A DNA stretch of 33,727 nucleotides from JBEKUY01 sp049514555 (GCA_049514555.1 JBEKUY010000017.1:1-33727), one strand, 5' to 3'; counted from the first letter of the stretch, positions 12,818 to 22,064 are shown. Numbers and translations are program-made. The notes: generated by a model not told the origin, from the sequence alone.

Positions 12818-13989
12818 ACGGCCGAGACACCTACGCGGCCCCGCCGAGCGTCACGCGCCTGCAGTCCCACGCCCTTTTGGCCGGCATCCTTGGGCTGGCG
12901 CTCTGCGCTCTTGGCGCTCTTACGAATCCGGCGCAATTCTTCCGCTCCTATTTGATGGGCTACCTTTTCGCGCTGGGACTGGCGCTCGGCTGTCTCGGCC
13001 TGGTCATGATGCAGCATCTCACCGGCGGCCACTGGGCCGTGGTCATCCGCCGCCCGCTCGAATCCGCCACGCGGACGCTTCCGCTGTTGTTTATTCTCTT
13101 TCTTCCGCTCCTTTTCGGAGTCCGCCGCATCTACGGCTGGGCGCGTCCGGGCGCGCCGGCCGCTTCGCGGTTTCAGACGCACTGGCTGACGCCCTCCGCG
13201 TTCTTCTTGCGCTTCGTCATCTACTTCGCCATCTGGCTCATGCTGATGGCGTTGCTCAACCGTTGGTCCCGGGAGCAAGATGGCAACCCGGATCGCGCGA
13301 TTCTCCAGAAGATGAGGAGGCTGAGCGCTCCGGGCATCATCCTTTACGTTTTGACCATGACGTTCGCCGCGCTGGATTGGATCATGTCGCTCAATACCCA
13401 CTTCGACTCGACCATCTTCGGCTTTATCCTCGTGGGGGGCCAGGTGGTCTCGGCGATGTCGCTGATGATTGCGGTGTTGGTGCTGCTGGCGCGCAGCGAG
13501 CCCATGTCCCGCGTCGTCCAGCCGCGTCATCTGCACAGCCTGGGCAAGCTTCTCTTCGCCTTCCTCATGCTTTGGGCGTACTTCGCTTTTTCCCAGCTCC
13601 TCATCGTCTGGTCCGGCAACCTGCCCGAAGAGATCTCCTTCTACACCAAGCGTCTTCAGACGAGTTGGTTCGCCGTGAGCGTTCTGATTCTCCTGTTCCA
13701 TTTCGCCGTGCCGTTTTTGCTGCTGCTCTCGCGCGACATCAAGCGCAACGCCCGCCTGCTGGTCTGGCTGGCCATCTGGGTGATGGTCATGCGCGTCGTG
13801 GATTTGTTTTGGCTCACGGCCCCGGAGTTTTCGCCTTTGGCTTTCCATGTTACTTGGCTGGATTTTGCCGCTCCCATCGGCATTGGCGGCCTCTGGCTCG
13901 CTTACTTCGCCCGGCAGTTGAGAGACCGGCCGCTGCTGCCGCTGGGCGATCCCAATTTGGCAGCGGCCATCGAACACCATGAGCACTGA
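12814..13989 (+). CDS. actF: Alternative complex III subunit ActF, second NrfD-like membrane subunit
   Basis: This 391-aa polytopic membrane protein is a shorter paralogue of ActC with about ten predicted helices. Family landmarks include FRSYLMGYLFALGLALG, MMQHLTGGHWAVVIRRPLE, TFAALDWIMSLNTHFDSTIFG and LLIVWSGNLPEE. ActF pairs with ActC in the membrane and has been proposed to take part in proton translocation rather than quinol oxidation. The start is fixed by the ATGA overlap with actE; the frame is open further upstream but lacks a membrane-protein character there. It overlaps the following small gene by 11 nt. Confidence 0.93.
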   Translation: MNGRDTYAAPPSVTRLQSHALLAGILGLALCALGALTNPAQFFRSYLMGYLFALGLALGCLGLVMMQHLTGGHWAVVIRRPLESATRTLPLLFILFLPLLFGVRRIYGWARPGAPAASRFQTHWLTPSAFFLRFVIYFAIWLMLMALLNRWSREQDGNPDRAILQKMRRLSAPGIILYVLTMTFAALDWIMSLNTHFDSTIFGFILVGGQVVSAMSLMIAVLVLLARSEPMSRVVQPRHLHSLGKLLFAFLMLWAYFAFSQLLIVWSGNLPEEISFYTKRLQTSWFAVSVLILLFHFAVPFLLLLSRDIKRNARLLVWLAIWVMVMRVVDLFWLTAPEFSPLAFHVTWLDFAAPIGIGGLWLAYFARQLRDRPLLPLGDPNLAAAIEHHEH

Positions 13990-14437
13990 AGAGCGCAATT
14001 CGCATCCCGCGGCCAACGGCCCGGTCCACGACGACGTCGCCTTCGATCCTCGCGACATCCGGTCGGGCAGCGTCCTCGCGTTCCTCCTCTATCTCGCGAT
14101 CACGCTCGGAGTGACCCTGGCGGCTTGCTGGGGCATATGGACATTTACCGCGTCACGTGCCAGGGAATTCGACACGCCGCCGCCGCCCGTCCGTCAGGGC
14201 ATGAGAATGGCCTACCCCCCGGAGCCGCGCCTTCAAGGTTCCGCCGCGCATCCCACCGATGCGCAGCAGGACCTGCGGGACAGCCTGGCCCGCGATCGCG
14301 CCGCTCTCGAACAAACTCGCTGGGTGAACGCACAGGCAGGCACCGCCCAGATCCCCATCGAAGACGCGATGAAAATCATCGCTGAGAAGGGACTGCCGGC
14401 GTGGGCGGCAAAGCCTGCGAAGGAGAAAAAGCCATGA
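13979..14437 (+). CDS. Small single-helix membrane protein between actF and sco
   Basis: This 152-aa protein has a polar N-terminus, one transmembrane helix at about residues 36-58 and a charged C-terminal tail outside the membrane. The C-terminal section WVNAQAGTAQIPIEDAMKIIAEKG resembles a conserved motif of small proteins found beside sco genes in many oxidase clusters (WVD...AG.VRIPIDRAM), so it may be an oxidase or complex III assembly or accessory factor. Alternatively it could correspond to a minor single-helix subunit of alternative complex III such as ActG. No cofactor residue is present. It overlaps actF by 11 nt and sco by 4 nt, so it is certainly part of the operon. Function is inferred only from position and the weak motif. 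Confidence 0.8.
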   Translation: MSTEERNSHPAANGPVHDDVAFDPRDIRSGSVLAFLLYLAITLGVTLAACWGIWTFTASRAREFDTPPPPVRQGMRMAYPPEPRLQGSAAHPTDAQQDLRDSLARDRAALEQTRWVNAQAGTAQIPIEDAMKIIAEKGLPAWAAKPAKEKKP

Positions 14438-15285
14438 ATGCTCGCTCGATTCTTGGGCCTTTGTTGGCGCTGGCCCTGGCGTTTTCGGCCGCGGGGATGG
14501 CGCGCGCCCAAATGGTGCCTTCCAACGCGCAGCGGCAGGGCCTGCCGCCCGCCTTGCAGAACGTGGGCTTCGATCCGCAGTTGAATGCGCAGCTTCCGCT
14601 CGATCTGCCGTTTCGTGATGAAGCCGGCCGGGCCGTTCGCCTGGGCGACTATTTCGGCCGCAAGCCGGTAGTTCTCGCCCTGGTCTATTACAGCTGCCCA
14701 ATGCTCTGCAATCAGGTCGAGCAAAGCCTCGTCGGCGCCCTGAAGATGCTTTCGTTCACGGCCGGCAAGGAATACGAAGTCTTGTTCGTCAGCTTCGATC
14801 CGCGCGAGACCCCCGACATGGCTGCGGACAAGAAGCTGGATGCGCTCTCGCGCTACGGTCGTCCCGAGTCGGCCGCCGGCTGGCACTTCCTCGTGGGGCC
14901 GCCGGAATCCATCACGGCGCTCACGCGCGCCGCCAACTTCCGTTACTACTTTGACGAAAAGACGAATCTCTTCGTCCACGCCAGTGGCATTCTGCTGCTC
15001 ACGCCGCAGGGACGCATCTCGCGGTACTTCTACGGCGTGGAGTACCCGCCGCGCGACGTTCGTCTCGGGTTGGTGGACGCCTCCGCCGGGAAAATCGGCA
15101 CGCCCGTCGATCATCTGCTGCTGTTTTGCTATCAGTACGACCCGGCCTCGACGCGGTACAGCGCCACGATTTTGGGTGTGGTTCGCTTGGGTGGCGTCAT
15201 CACCGTCATCGCGCTCATCGCCGGTGTTTTCGTGTTCCGCTGGCGCGGATCGCGCGCCGCGCGGAAGAAGTCGCAAGGAGCTTAA
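14434..15285 (+). CDS. SCO1/SenC-type copper chaperone
   Basis: This 283-aa membrane-linked thioredoxin-fold protein delivers copper to, or reduces, the CuA site of cytochrome c oxidase subunit II. A signal segment occupies residues 1-23. The copper-binding CxxxC is seen in YYSCPMLCNQV (about residues 87-97), and the third ligand His is in LFVHASG near residue 182. A C-terminal transmembrane helix (about residues 248-270) is followed by basic residues, an extension common in SCO proteins next to alternative complex III. The start at 14434 overlaps the previous stop (ATGA) with AAGGAG upstream. Its stop abuts the coxB start directly. Position before the oxidase genes agrees with a maturation role. 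Confidence 0.92.
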   Translation: MNARSILGPLLALALAFSAAGMARAQMVPSNAQRQGLPPALQNVGFDPQLNAQLPLDLPFRDEAGRAVRLGDYFGRKPVVLALVYYSCPMLCNQVEQSLVGALKMLSFTAGKEYEVLFVSFDPRETPDMAADKKLDALSRYGRPESAAGWHFLVGPPESITALTRAANFRYYFDEKTNLFVHASGILLLTPQGRISRYFYGVEYPPRDVRLGLVDASAGKIGTPVDHLLLFCYQYDPASTRYSATILGVVRLGGVITVIALIAGVFVFRWRGSRAARKKSQGA

Positions 15286-16278
15286 GTGATCGCGCAGTCG
15301 GAACTTCCACTGTTTCCCCGGGGCGCCTCGAGTTTCGCGGGCGGCGTGGACTCGCTCTTTCTCTACCTGCTTGCAGTGTCGGCGTTTTTCGCCGGGCTGA
15401 TCTTCCTGGTGATTCTCTATAGTTTTGTGAAGTATCGCCGGCGCCAGAAGATGGAGATCGGCGTCCCGATTCACGGCAATATGAAGCTGGAAGCAGCCTG
15501 GATCGCCATTCCGTCTTTCTTCGCGCTGGTGATGTTCGGCTGGGGCGCTTCGATTTACATCAACATGCGCCGCGCCCCGCAGGACACGCTGGACATCTAC
15601 GTCGTCGCCAAACAGTGGATGTGGAAGCTGCAGCAGCCCGATGGCCGCCGCGAAATCAACGAGCTGCACATTCCCGCCGGCCGCAACATCCGGCTCATCA
15701 TGGCGAGCGAGGACGTGATTCACGACTTCTTCGTTCCCGCCTTCCGCGTGAAGCAGGACGTCGTTCCCGGCCGCTACACCACCATGTGGTTTCGCGCCAC
15801 GCGCCCGGGGCGCTATCGCTTCTTTTGCTCGCAGTATTGCGGCACGAACCACGCCGCCATGGGAGGCTGGGTCACGGTCATGGAGCCGGCCGAGTATCAA
15901 GCTTGGCTCAGCGGCTCTGCGGGGGAGCCCGATACGGCCGCTGCCGGCGCCAAACTCTTTCAGCAGCTTGCTTGCATCTCCTGCCACACGGGCCTCTCCA
16001 CGGGGCGCGGCCCGGTGCTCAACGGTCTCTTCGGCTCGAAGGTGCAGCTCGCCGACGGACGAGCCCTCGTCGTTGACGAGGCCTACATCCGCCAGTGCAT
16101 CCTGGATCCCAAGGTCAACATTCCGTCGGGCTATCAGCCCATCATGCCGGCATTCCAGGGCCTGGTGACGGAGGAGCAGATCCTCGACCTCATCGCCTAT
16201 ATCAAGTCCCTGCCGGCGCCGGGCGGCACCGCGCCGGGAGCCGCCCTTCCGGAAGGACCGCGAAAGGGAGCGCCATGA
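15286..16278 (+). CDS. coxB: caa3-type cytochrome c oxidase subunit II with fused cytochrome c
   Basis: This 330-aa subunit has two N-terminal helices (about residues 20-47 and 65-90), a cupredoxin domain and a C-terminal cytochrome c domain. CuA ligands are H146 (HDFFVPAF) and C181, C185, H189 and M192 in CSQYCGTNHAAM. The fused heme site CISCH begins at C230, and a Met ligand is probably in the QPIMPAFQG segment. The fusion defines a caa3-type oxidase, which takes electrons directly from a membrane complex or cytochrome. The start is GTG, directly abutting the sco stop codon, with AAGGAG upstream. The stop overlaps coxA (ATGA). Known substrate partner in such clusters: alternative complex III. 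Confidence 0.95.
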   Translation: MIAQSELPLFPRGASSFAGGVDSLFLYLLAVSAFFAGLIFLVILYSFVKYRRRQKMEIGVPIHGNMKLEAAWIAIPSFFALVMFGWGASIYINMRRAPQDTLDIYVVAKQWMWKLQQPDGRREINELHIPAGRNIRLIMASEDVIHDFFVPAFRVKQDVVPGRYTTMWFRATRPGRYRFFCSQYCGTNHAAMGGWVTVMEPAEYQAWLSGSAGEPDTAAAGAKLFQQLACISCHTGLSTGRGPVLNGLFGSKVQLADGRALVVDEAYIRQCILDPKVNIPSGYQPIMPAFQGLVTEEQILDLIAYIKSLPAPGGTAPGAALPEGPRKGAP

Positions 16279-17969
16279 GCTCGCAGGCAGCGTCGCCGGC
16301 GTCAACTCCGCCGCCCTTAAACTATCTCAACGCGCACTACGGCATCCGCTCGTGGCTGCTGACCACCGACCACAAGCGCATCGCGCTGCTCTATCTCGCC
16401 TCCGTCACTTTCTTCTTCATCCTCGGCGGCACTTTCGCCGGCCTGATTCGGATCCACCTATTGACGCCGCGGGGCTATCTGGTCACGCCCGAGACCTACA
16501 ACAAGCTCTTCACCATGCACGGGATCGTCATGATCTTCTTCTTCCTGATCCCGTCCATTCCCGCGGTGCTGGGGAATTTCCTCATCCCCATGATGATCGG
16601 CGCGAAAGACCTTGCCTTCCCCAAGCTCAACCTGTTGAGCTGGTACATTTACAATCTTGGCGCGCTCTTCGCCCTGTTCGCCATCATCAATGGAGGCGTC
16701 GACACCGGCTGGACCTTCTACACGCCTTTCAGCAGCCTCTACTCGAACACCTCGGTGGCCCCCGCCGCCATCGGCATCTTCATCACCGGTTTCACTTCCA
16801 TCCTCACCGGACTGAACTTCGTCGTAACCATCCACACGATGCGCGCGCCGGGGATGACCTGGTTCCGCCTGCCGATTTTCGTCTGGGCGCACTACGCCAC
16901 CAGCGTCATCTTCATCCTCGGCACTCCCGTCATCGCCATCACGCTGCTCCTGGTCGCCTTGGAGCGCCTCTTTCATTTCGGCTTCTTCAATCCGGCGCTC
17001 GGCGGCGATCCAATCCTCTTCCAGCATCTGTTCTGGTTCTACTCCCACCCTGCCGTGTACATCATGATCCTGCCGGCGATGGGCGTGGTCAGCGAGATCA
17101 TTCCCACGCTTTCGCGCAAGCCGCTGTTTGGCTACCCCTTCGTCGCTGCGGCGAGCATGGCCATCGCCGTCATCGGATTCTTTGTTTGGGCGCATCACAT
17201 GTTCGTGGCCGGCCAGTCTCCCTATTCCGCGCTGGTCTTCTCGCTTTTGAGCTATATGGTCGCGATTCCTTCGGCCGTCAAAGTCTTCAACTGGGTCGCC
17301 ACCCTGTACAAGGGCTCCATTTCTTACGACACGCCGATGCTCTACGCGCTCGGCTTCATTGGCCTGTTCGTCGTCGGGGGCCTGACCGGGCTTTTCCTCG
17401 CCTGCCTGGGCGTGGACGTCCACGTCCACGACACCTATTTCGTGATCGCCCACTTCCACTACATCATGGTCGGCGGCGCCGTCATGGCCTACATGGGCGG
17501 CCTGCATTTTTGGTGGCCGAAAATTACCGGCAGGATGTACCCGGAATCGGTGGCTCGCGTGGCGGCTGTCATCCTGTTCGTTGGCTTCAACCTCACGTTC
17601 TTCCCGCAGTTCATTCTCGGCTACCTCGGCATGCCCCGGCGCTACCACAATTACCCGCCCGAGTTTCAGGTATTCAACGTCATGTCCACGGCCGGCGCCT
17701 CGATCCTTGCGGTCGGCTACATCTTGCCGATGATCTACTTCATCTGGTCGATGCGCTACGGAGCCGTTGCCCCTCGCAATCCGTGGCCGGGGACCGGCCT
17801 CGAGTGGCAGACCCCTTCACCGCCGCCAACGGAGAACTTCGAGAAGACGCCGGTAGTCACCTGGGAACCGTACGACTTCTACAACCGGCCGGACCTCGGC
17901 TTGACCGGACCGGAGCCGCCCTCGCCGCCGGGATCGGGGCCGGCCTTGTCACCGGCGGGAGACGATTAA
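16275..17969 (+). CDS. coxA: Cytochrome c oxidase subunit I, A2 type
   Basis: This 564-aa catalytic subunit of the heme-copper oxidase has about twelve helices and reduces oxygen to water at the heme a3-CuB centre. The low-spin heme ligands are in MHGIVMIFF and the AHFHY segment. CuB ligands are H258 with cross-linked Y262, and the HH pair in VWAHHMF. The K-channel lysine is K336 in SAVKVFNW. The helix VI motif is Y256-S-H-P-A260-V-Y262: the Glu of the usual HPEVY is replaced by Ala, and the preceding YS pair identifies an A2-type enzyme as in Rhodothermus and Thermus caa3. The ATG overlaps the coxB stop. A Pro-rich C-terminal tail of about 40 residues follows the last helix. Confidence 0.96.
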   Translation: MSSQAASPASTPPPLNYLNAHYGIRSWLLTTDHKRIALLYLASVTFFFILGGTFAGLIRIHLLTPRGYLVTPETYNKLFTMHGIVMIFFFLIPSIPAVLGNFLIPMMIGAKDLAFPKLNLLSWYIYNLGALFALFAIINGGVDTGWTFYTPFSSLYSNTSVAPAAIGIFITGFTSILTGLNFVVTIHTMRAPGMTWFRLPIFVWAHYATSVIFILGTPVIAITLLLVALERLFHFGFFNPALGGDPILFQHLFWFYSHPAVYIMILPAMGVVSEIIPTLSRKPLFGYPFVAAASMAIAVIGFFVWAHHMFVAGQSPYSALVFSLLSYMVAIPSAVKVFNWVATLYKGSISYDTPMLYALGFIGLFVVGGLTGLFLACLGVDVHVHDTYFVIAHFHYIMVGGAVMAYMGGLHFWWPKITGRMYPESVARVAAVILFVGFNLTFFPQFILGYLGMPRRYHNYPPEFQVFNVMSTAGASILAVGYILPMIYFIWSMRYGAVAPRNPWPGTGLEWQTPSPPPTENFEKTPVVTWEPYDFYNRPDLGLTGPEPPSPPGSGPALSPAGDD

Positions 17970-17993
17970 GGGAATTTCGAGAAGGAGCGTGGA

Positions 17994-18653
17994 GTGCAAC
18001 GAACGGGCGAACTGTTCGGACAGTTTCAGAATCTCGACCAGCAGCGTGAAGCGTCCTCGTTGGGGATGTGGGTCTTCCTCATCACCGAAGTCATGTTCTT
18101 CGGCGGGCTCTTCCTCGCCTACACGATCAACCGCTCCGCCTACCCGGCTGTCTTTGCCATGGCCAGCCGCGAGCTCGACGTCCATCTGGGCGCCTTGAAC
18201 ACCGGCGTCCTGATTCTCAGCAGCTTTACGATGGCCATGGCCGTGTGGTCCTCGCAGCAGGGCAGGAAGAAGCAGCTCATCGCCTTCCTGATCGCCACGC
18301 TGGTTCTCGGCGGCGTCTTCCTCGGGGTCAAGTACGTCGAATGGTCCGCGAAATTCCATCATCACCTGGTTCCCGGCTCGAGCTTTGCGTTTCCCGAAGC
18401 GCACGGCGATGTGGGCACGATCGCCCACGCCCAGCTCTTCTTCTCGCTCTACTTCGGCCTGACCGGCCTGCACGCCCTGCACATGATCGTCGGCGTCGGC
18501 CTGCTCACCTGGCTTCTCATCCATGCCGCGCGCGGCCGTTTCACGGCTGAATACAACACTCCGGTCGAGATCTGCGGTCTCTACTGGCATTTCGTGGACA
18601 TTGTCTGGATCTTTCTCTTTCCGTTGCTTTATCTGATCGATCTTCACAGGTAG
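17994..18653 (+). CDS. coxC: Cytochrome c oxidase subunit III
   Basis: This 219-aa membrane protein has five to seven helices. Family features include LGMWVFLITEVMFFGGLFLAY near residue 23, HFHHHLVPGS near residue 120, and a C-terminal YWHFVDIVWIFLFPLLY. It is a structural subunit that stabilises subunit I and its proton uptake path. The start is GTG at 17994 with GAAGGAGCGTGGA upstream. There is a 24-nt gap from coxA, the longest internal gap of the operon. Confidence 0.94.
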   Translation: MQRTGELFGQFQNLDQQREASSLGMWVFLITEVMFFGGLFLAYTINRSAYPAVFAMASRELDVHLGALNTGVLILSSFTMAMAVWSSQQGRKKQLIAFLIATLVLGGVFLGVKYVEWSAKFHHHLVPGSSFAFPEAHGDVGTIAHAQLFFSLYFGLTGLHALHMIVGVGLLTWLLIHAARGRFTAEYNTPVEICGLYWHFVDIVWIFLFPLLYLIDLHR

Positions 18654-18664
18654 GGAGGCTGCCG

Positions 18665-18958
18665 GTGACCGGACACGTGGTTCCCCGAAAAATCTACCTC
18701 ACGATCGTGATCGTGCTGCTCACTCTCACCGGGCTCACCTACTGGGCCGCCACCATCGACCTAGGCCCGATGAACGTCGTCATCGCCCTGGTCATTGCCA
18801 CCTGCAAAGCGACGCTCGTGGTTCTCTTCTTCATGCACGCCCGTTACAGCCCGCGCCGCACCCGGGTCGTCATCATCTCGGGTATCTTTTGGCTTGCTCT
18901 CCTGCTGGGCTTGACCTTGAGCGATTACCTGACCCGTTCTCTCGCAGGCCGTGTCTGA
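18665..18958 (+). CDS. coxD: Cytochrome c oxidase subunit IV family protein
   Basis: This 97-aa protein with three hydrophobic helices matches the bacterial prokaryotic subunit IV family. Recognisable segments are the N-terminal helix with LTLTGLTYWAATIDLG and the middle helix ending CKATLVVLFFMHARYSP, a family hallmark. It begins with GTG 11 nt after coxC and is the last gene of the operon. I see no strong terminator directly after it. Confidence 0.9.
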   Translation: MTGHVVPRKIYLTIVIVLLTLTGLTYWAATIDLGPMNVVIALVIATCKATLVVLFFMHARYSPRRTRVVIISGIFWLALLLGLTLSDYLTRSLAGRV

Positions 18959-19573
18959 TTTCTTCCCCGTTGCAGCATCGGGCGGTTGCCTCGCCTGAGG
19001 GAGTTTGGAAGCCAGAGGTGGTGGGCGCGGAACATGTCTCGCATCAACCCAGCGCACACTTCCGCCGGATTCGGGTACGAAAGAGGAAAGTCTCTGAAGG
19101 ACTCGCCCGCGGCGCAGAAGTTGCTGCTGCGAGCTTCGGCGGAAGTGAAAAGGGGGAAATCGAACCGGCCCAGCCCTCAATCCCCTAAAGGGATCCTCGG
19201 CTCGTCTTCCCCCCCAATAGCACTCATTTGCAACTGGGAAACCATTCCCAAGTTCTGTGATGTGAGTGGTTTGCCTTTTTGGCGCCGGGTAAAAACAGCC
19301 CGCCCCCCCTAAAATTTACAGGCTCCAATCTGGAATTTGGGCGTTATTTGCACTCCCCGGCGTTCGCAAATTCTTCGCGGTCCCCTGTGGGTCCGCGGCA
19401 CATAGGAGCATCTACGTCAGAGAGGTGGCCACGCGTTCCTTGATTCTGTTGGTGCGTCTTGGAGCCGCGCGGTGCTATCGTGAGCTCCATGTTGTGAGAG
19501 TCCAGGTCCGGCCGTTTCTGATGAGAAACCAGAGAATGGCGAGAGACGGCGGCCATGTCATCTTCAGGAGTGC
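18959..19573. other. Intergenic region after the respiratory operon
   Basis: This 615-nt stretch holds no gene I can support. A plus-strand frame of 108 codons (18986-19312) has low-complexity, Ser/Pro/Arg-rich content without homology that I recognise. A short 5-bp hairpin at ATCCCCTAAAGGGAT (about 19180-19194) is too small to call a terminator. The string GAGGAAAGTC near 19083 resembles the RNase P RNA core start but nothing else of that RNA follows. The region should include the end of the oxidase mRNA and the promoter of the GH92 gene. Confidence 0.4.
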
Positions 19574-21850
19574 ATGGGAATGCGCAACCTGCTCGCTTGT
19601 TTGTTGCTTATGTCAGTCTCCGCTTTCGCTCAAAGCGGCGCTCCGCTTTCGCCCTACGATGCGGTGAATCCATTCATCGGTACGGCGGCTGACGGCAATA
19701 CTTTTCCGGGCGCATCATTGCCCTTCGGCATGATTCAGTGGGCGCCCGACACCCGAGCCGATGGCTGGTACCACTATGACGATAAAACCATCCGCGGCTT
19801 CAGCCTGACGCACGTCAGCGGCGCAGGCTGCCCCATCTACGCTGACGTGCCGATTCTGCCCTGGACCGGGGAGCTGACCGGGACACTGGGCTCGCCAGGC
19901 GATTACGTCCTGCCGTTCTCCCACGCCCACGAGCAGGCGCATCCAGGCTCCTACGCAGGCGAATTCGACGATGGAGTGAAGACGGAACTTACGGTCACGA
20001 CCCGTGCGGGCCTAGGACGGTTCTTGTTTCCGGCCAGCGCCGCGCGGACCCTGCTCTTCAAGGCGGGCGAAAGCGCCACGATCAACGAAGAGAAGCGCAA
20101 AGCGGATACGAGCAGCGTAGAGATTCGCGGCAACGACACCGTCGCGGGCTGGGTCCGCAGCGGCGGATTTTGCGGCAACGATACAAACTACGTTCTCTAC
20201 TTCGTGGCGAAGTTCGCCACACCGTTCTCTTCGTTCGGCACCTGGACGGACACGGTCCATCCCGGCGCAACTTCAGCCGCTGGACACAAGGCGGGAGCGT
20301 ATGTGTCGTTTCCAAGCAGTGCCGAACCGATCGTGATGAAGGTTGGCGTTTCGTTTGTCAGCATAGAAAACGCTGCGGCGAATCTCCAGGGCGAGATTCC
20401 CGGCTGGGACTTCGACGCCGTACGCACCGATGCTAAAGCCACCTGGAGCGAAATGCTTGGGCGCATCCAGGCCGAGGGCGGCACGCCGGAGCAGCGCGCG
20501 ATCTTCTACACCGGCTTGTACCACATGTTGCTCTCTCCCAATCTCTTCAGTGACGCCAACGGCGACTACGTCGGATTCGATGGGAAGGTGCGGCGCTTGC
20601 CCCTGGGGCAGGAGCAATACGCGAATTTCTCCGACTGGGACATCTACCGCGACGTGGTCCAGTTCCATTCCCTGCTCTTTCCGCAGCGGACGAGTCAGAT
20701 GATGCAGTCCCTGGTGCGCGATGCCGAGCAAAGCGGTTGGCTCCCCAAATGGCCGGTCGCCAATGACGTGAGCTACGTCATGGGCGGTGACTCACCCGCC
20801 ATCTTGCTGTCCACCGCGCATGCTTTTGGCGCGCGGTCGTTCGATACGAAGTCCGCGCTGCATTTCATGCTGAAGGGCGCCACACAGCCCGGCTCCGGAC
20901 CACACGGACAATCCCAGCGGCCGTGGCTCACCGAGTATCTGAACAAGGGCTACATTCCCGTCGGAGAGGGCGCGCAAGAGTCGGCTGCATCAATCACTCT
21001 CGAGTACGCCACCTCCGATTTCGCCATCTCGCGATTCGCCGCCGCAATGGGCGACCAAGCGAACGCCGCGGCCTTGCTGCGTTCTTCCCAAAACTGGCGG
21101 AATCTATTCGATAGCGAAACCGGCTTTATCCGGCCGCGTACCAGCGACGGCCAATTTCTCGGCGGATGGGACCCCGACCGTTTGTTGCCACACCACAAGA
21201 ACTGGGACCCAGCCGATCAACTCGGCTTCGAAGAAGGTTCGACCTGGCAATACACCTGGATGATTCCCCAGAATTATGCCGGTTTGTTCCAAGCCATGGG
21301 CGGGAAACAGAATGTGCTCCCCAAGTTGGACAAGTTCTTTCAGAAACTCGCCGGCTGGGGCGTTCCCACCTTCACCGTAACCAACGAGCCGGATTTCTGC
21401 GCCCCCTACGCCTACATGTGGACCGGAAATCCCGGGAAAACGCAAGAAGTCGTGGATCGCATTCGCCGCGAAACATTCACCACGAAGCCCGACGGCCTCC
21501 CCGGCAACGATGACCTGGGCGCCACATCCGGAGTTTACGTGTGGAACGCCTTGGGGATGTACCCCGTGATCTCCGGCCTAGGCGGATTCGTCTTGGGAAC
21601 CCCAATGTTCCCTCGCGTCGTCATGCATCTCGGCGACGGCAGGACCCTCGAAATCGTTTCCAAGGGCAATGGAATCTACGTCGATTCGCTGGAACTGAAT
21701 GGCAGGACGTACAAGAGCGCGTGGTTGCCGCTGGACGCCCTCTCCGCCAAGCAGAATCGCCTGGTGTTCGGGCTCACGGCGCAGCCGAGCCGTTCCTGGG
21801 CCACCCAAGCCGCCGATTTCCCTCCATCCTTCGACGCTCCGGCTCAGTGA
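19574..21850 (+). CDS. Secreted GH92 alpha-mannosidase-like glycoside hydrolase
   Basis: This 758-aa exported enzyme belongs to glycoside hydrolase family 92, calcium-dependent inverting exo-alpha-mannosidases that trim mannose from N-glycans and related glycans. A signal peptide covers about residues 1-21. The N-terminal beta domain starts at YDAVNPFIGT, followed by DGNTFPGASLPFGM and GFSLTHVSGAGC. The (alpha/alpha)6 catalytic part carries EEGSTWQYTW (from E553) with the likely catalytic acid, TNEPDFCAPYAYMWTGNPGKTQ, and GNDDLGATSGVYVWNALGMYP (from G644) with the paired Asp base residues. All expected catalytic motifs are present and length is typical. The ribosome-binding site AGGAG sits 3 nt before the ATG at 19574 and 9 nt before a second ATG at 19580, so the latter may be the real start. 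No other glycan genes are adjacent. Confidence 0.92.
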   Translation: MGMRNLLACLLLMSVSAFAQSGAPLSPYDAVNPFIGTAADGNTFPGASLPFGMIQWAPDTRADGWYHYDDKTIRGFSLTHVSGAGCPIYADVPILPWTGELTGTLGSPGDYVLPFSHAHEQAHPGSYAGEFDDGVKTELTVTTRAGLGRFLFPASAARTLLFKAGESATINEEKRKADTSSVEIRGNDTVAGWVRSGGFCGNDTNYVLYFVAKFATPFSSFGTWTDTVHPGATSAAGHKAGAYVSFPSSAEPIVMKVGVSFVSIENAAANLQGEIPGWDFDAVRTDAKATWSEMLGRIQAEGGTPEQRAIFYTGLYHMLLSPNLFSDANGDYVGFDGKVRRLPLGQEQYANFSDWDIYRDVVQFHSLLFPQRTSQMMQSLVRDAEQSGWLPKWPVANDVSYVMGGDSPAILLSTAHAFGARSFDTKSALHFMLKGATQPGSGPHGQSQRPWLTEYLNKGYIPVGEGAQESAASITLEYATSDFAISRFAAAMGDQANAAALLRSSQNWRNLFDSETGFIRPRTSDGQFLGGWDPDRLLPHHKNWDPADQLGFEEGSTWQYTWMIPQNYAGLFQAMGGKQNVLPKLDKFFQKLAGWGVPTFTVTNEPDFCAPYAYMWTGNPGKTQEVVDRIRRETFTTKPDGLPGNDDLGATSGVYVWNALGMYPVISGLGGFVLGTPMFPRVVMHLGDGRTLEIVSKGNGIYVDSLELNGRTYKSAWLPLDALSAKQNRLVFGLTAQPSRSWATQAADFPPSFDAPAQ

Positions 21851-21965
21851 CCGGGCGGCCGAAGAGCGATAAGCGCCGCAGTTCTCGGCAGCAACGCCGC
21901 AGCCGAATACGGGCGCAACTCTGAGCGGCTCACTGCGCCGGCCAAGCGGCTGCCGCAGCGCCGTC

Positions 21966-21995
21966 TTGACCCTCCTGGAGCAGCCTTGGTATTGT
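21966..21995 (+). promoter_or_regulatory. Candidate sigma-70 promoter for uvrA
   Basis: TTGACC at 21966-21971 and TATTGT at 21990-21995, separated by 18 nt, are a fair match to a vegetative promoter about 70 nt upstream of uvrA. An alternative -10 such as TAGGCT is close by. I see no recognisable LexA box. Confidence 0.3.
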
Positions 21996-22064
21996 GAAAG
22001 ATTATTCTAGGCTCAGTGTGCCCGCCGGGCGGCGGGGTTCTCTGGAGAGGTAGGCTCGCGCTTT

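Noticed and set aside
14233..16305. 690-codon minus-strand open frame across sco and coxB
   Set aside because: High-GC antisense shadow; the plus strand encodes full, motif-complete SCO and subunit II proteins here.
19070..19110. GAGGAAAGTC string resembling the RNase P RNA core
   Set aside because: None of the other conserved RNase P RNA blocks (such as the ACAGAAA and GGTAAGAGC segments) occurs in the following few hundred bases.
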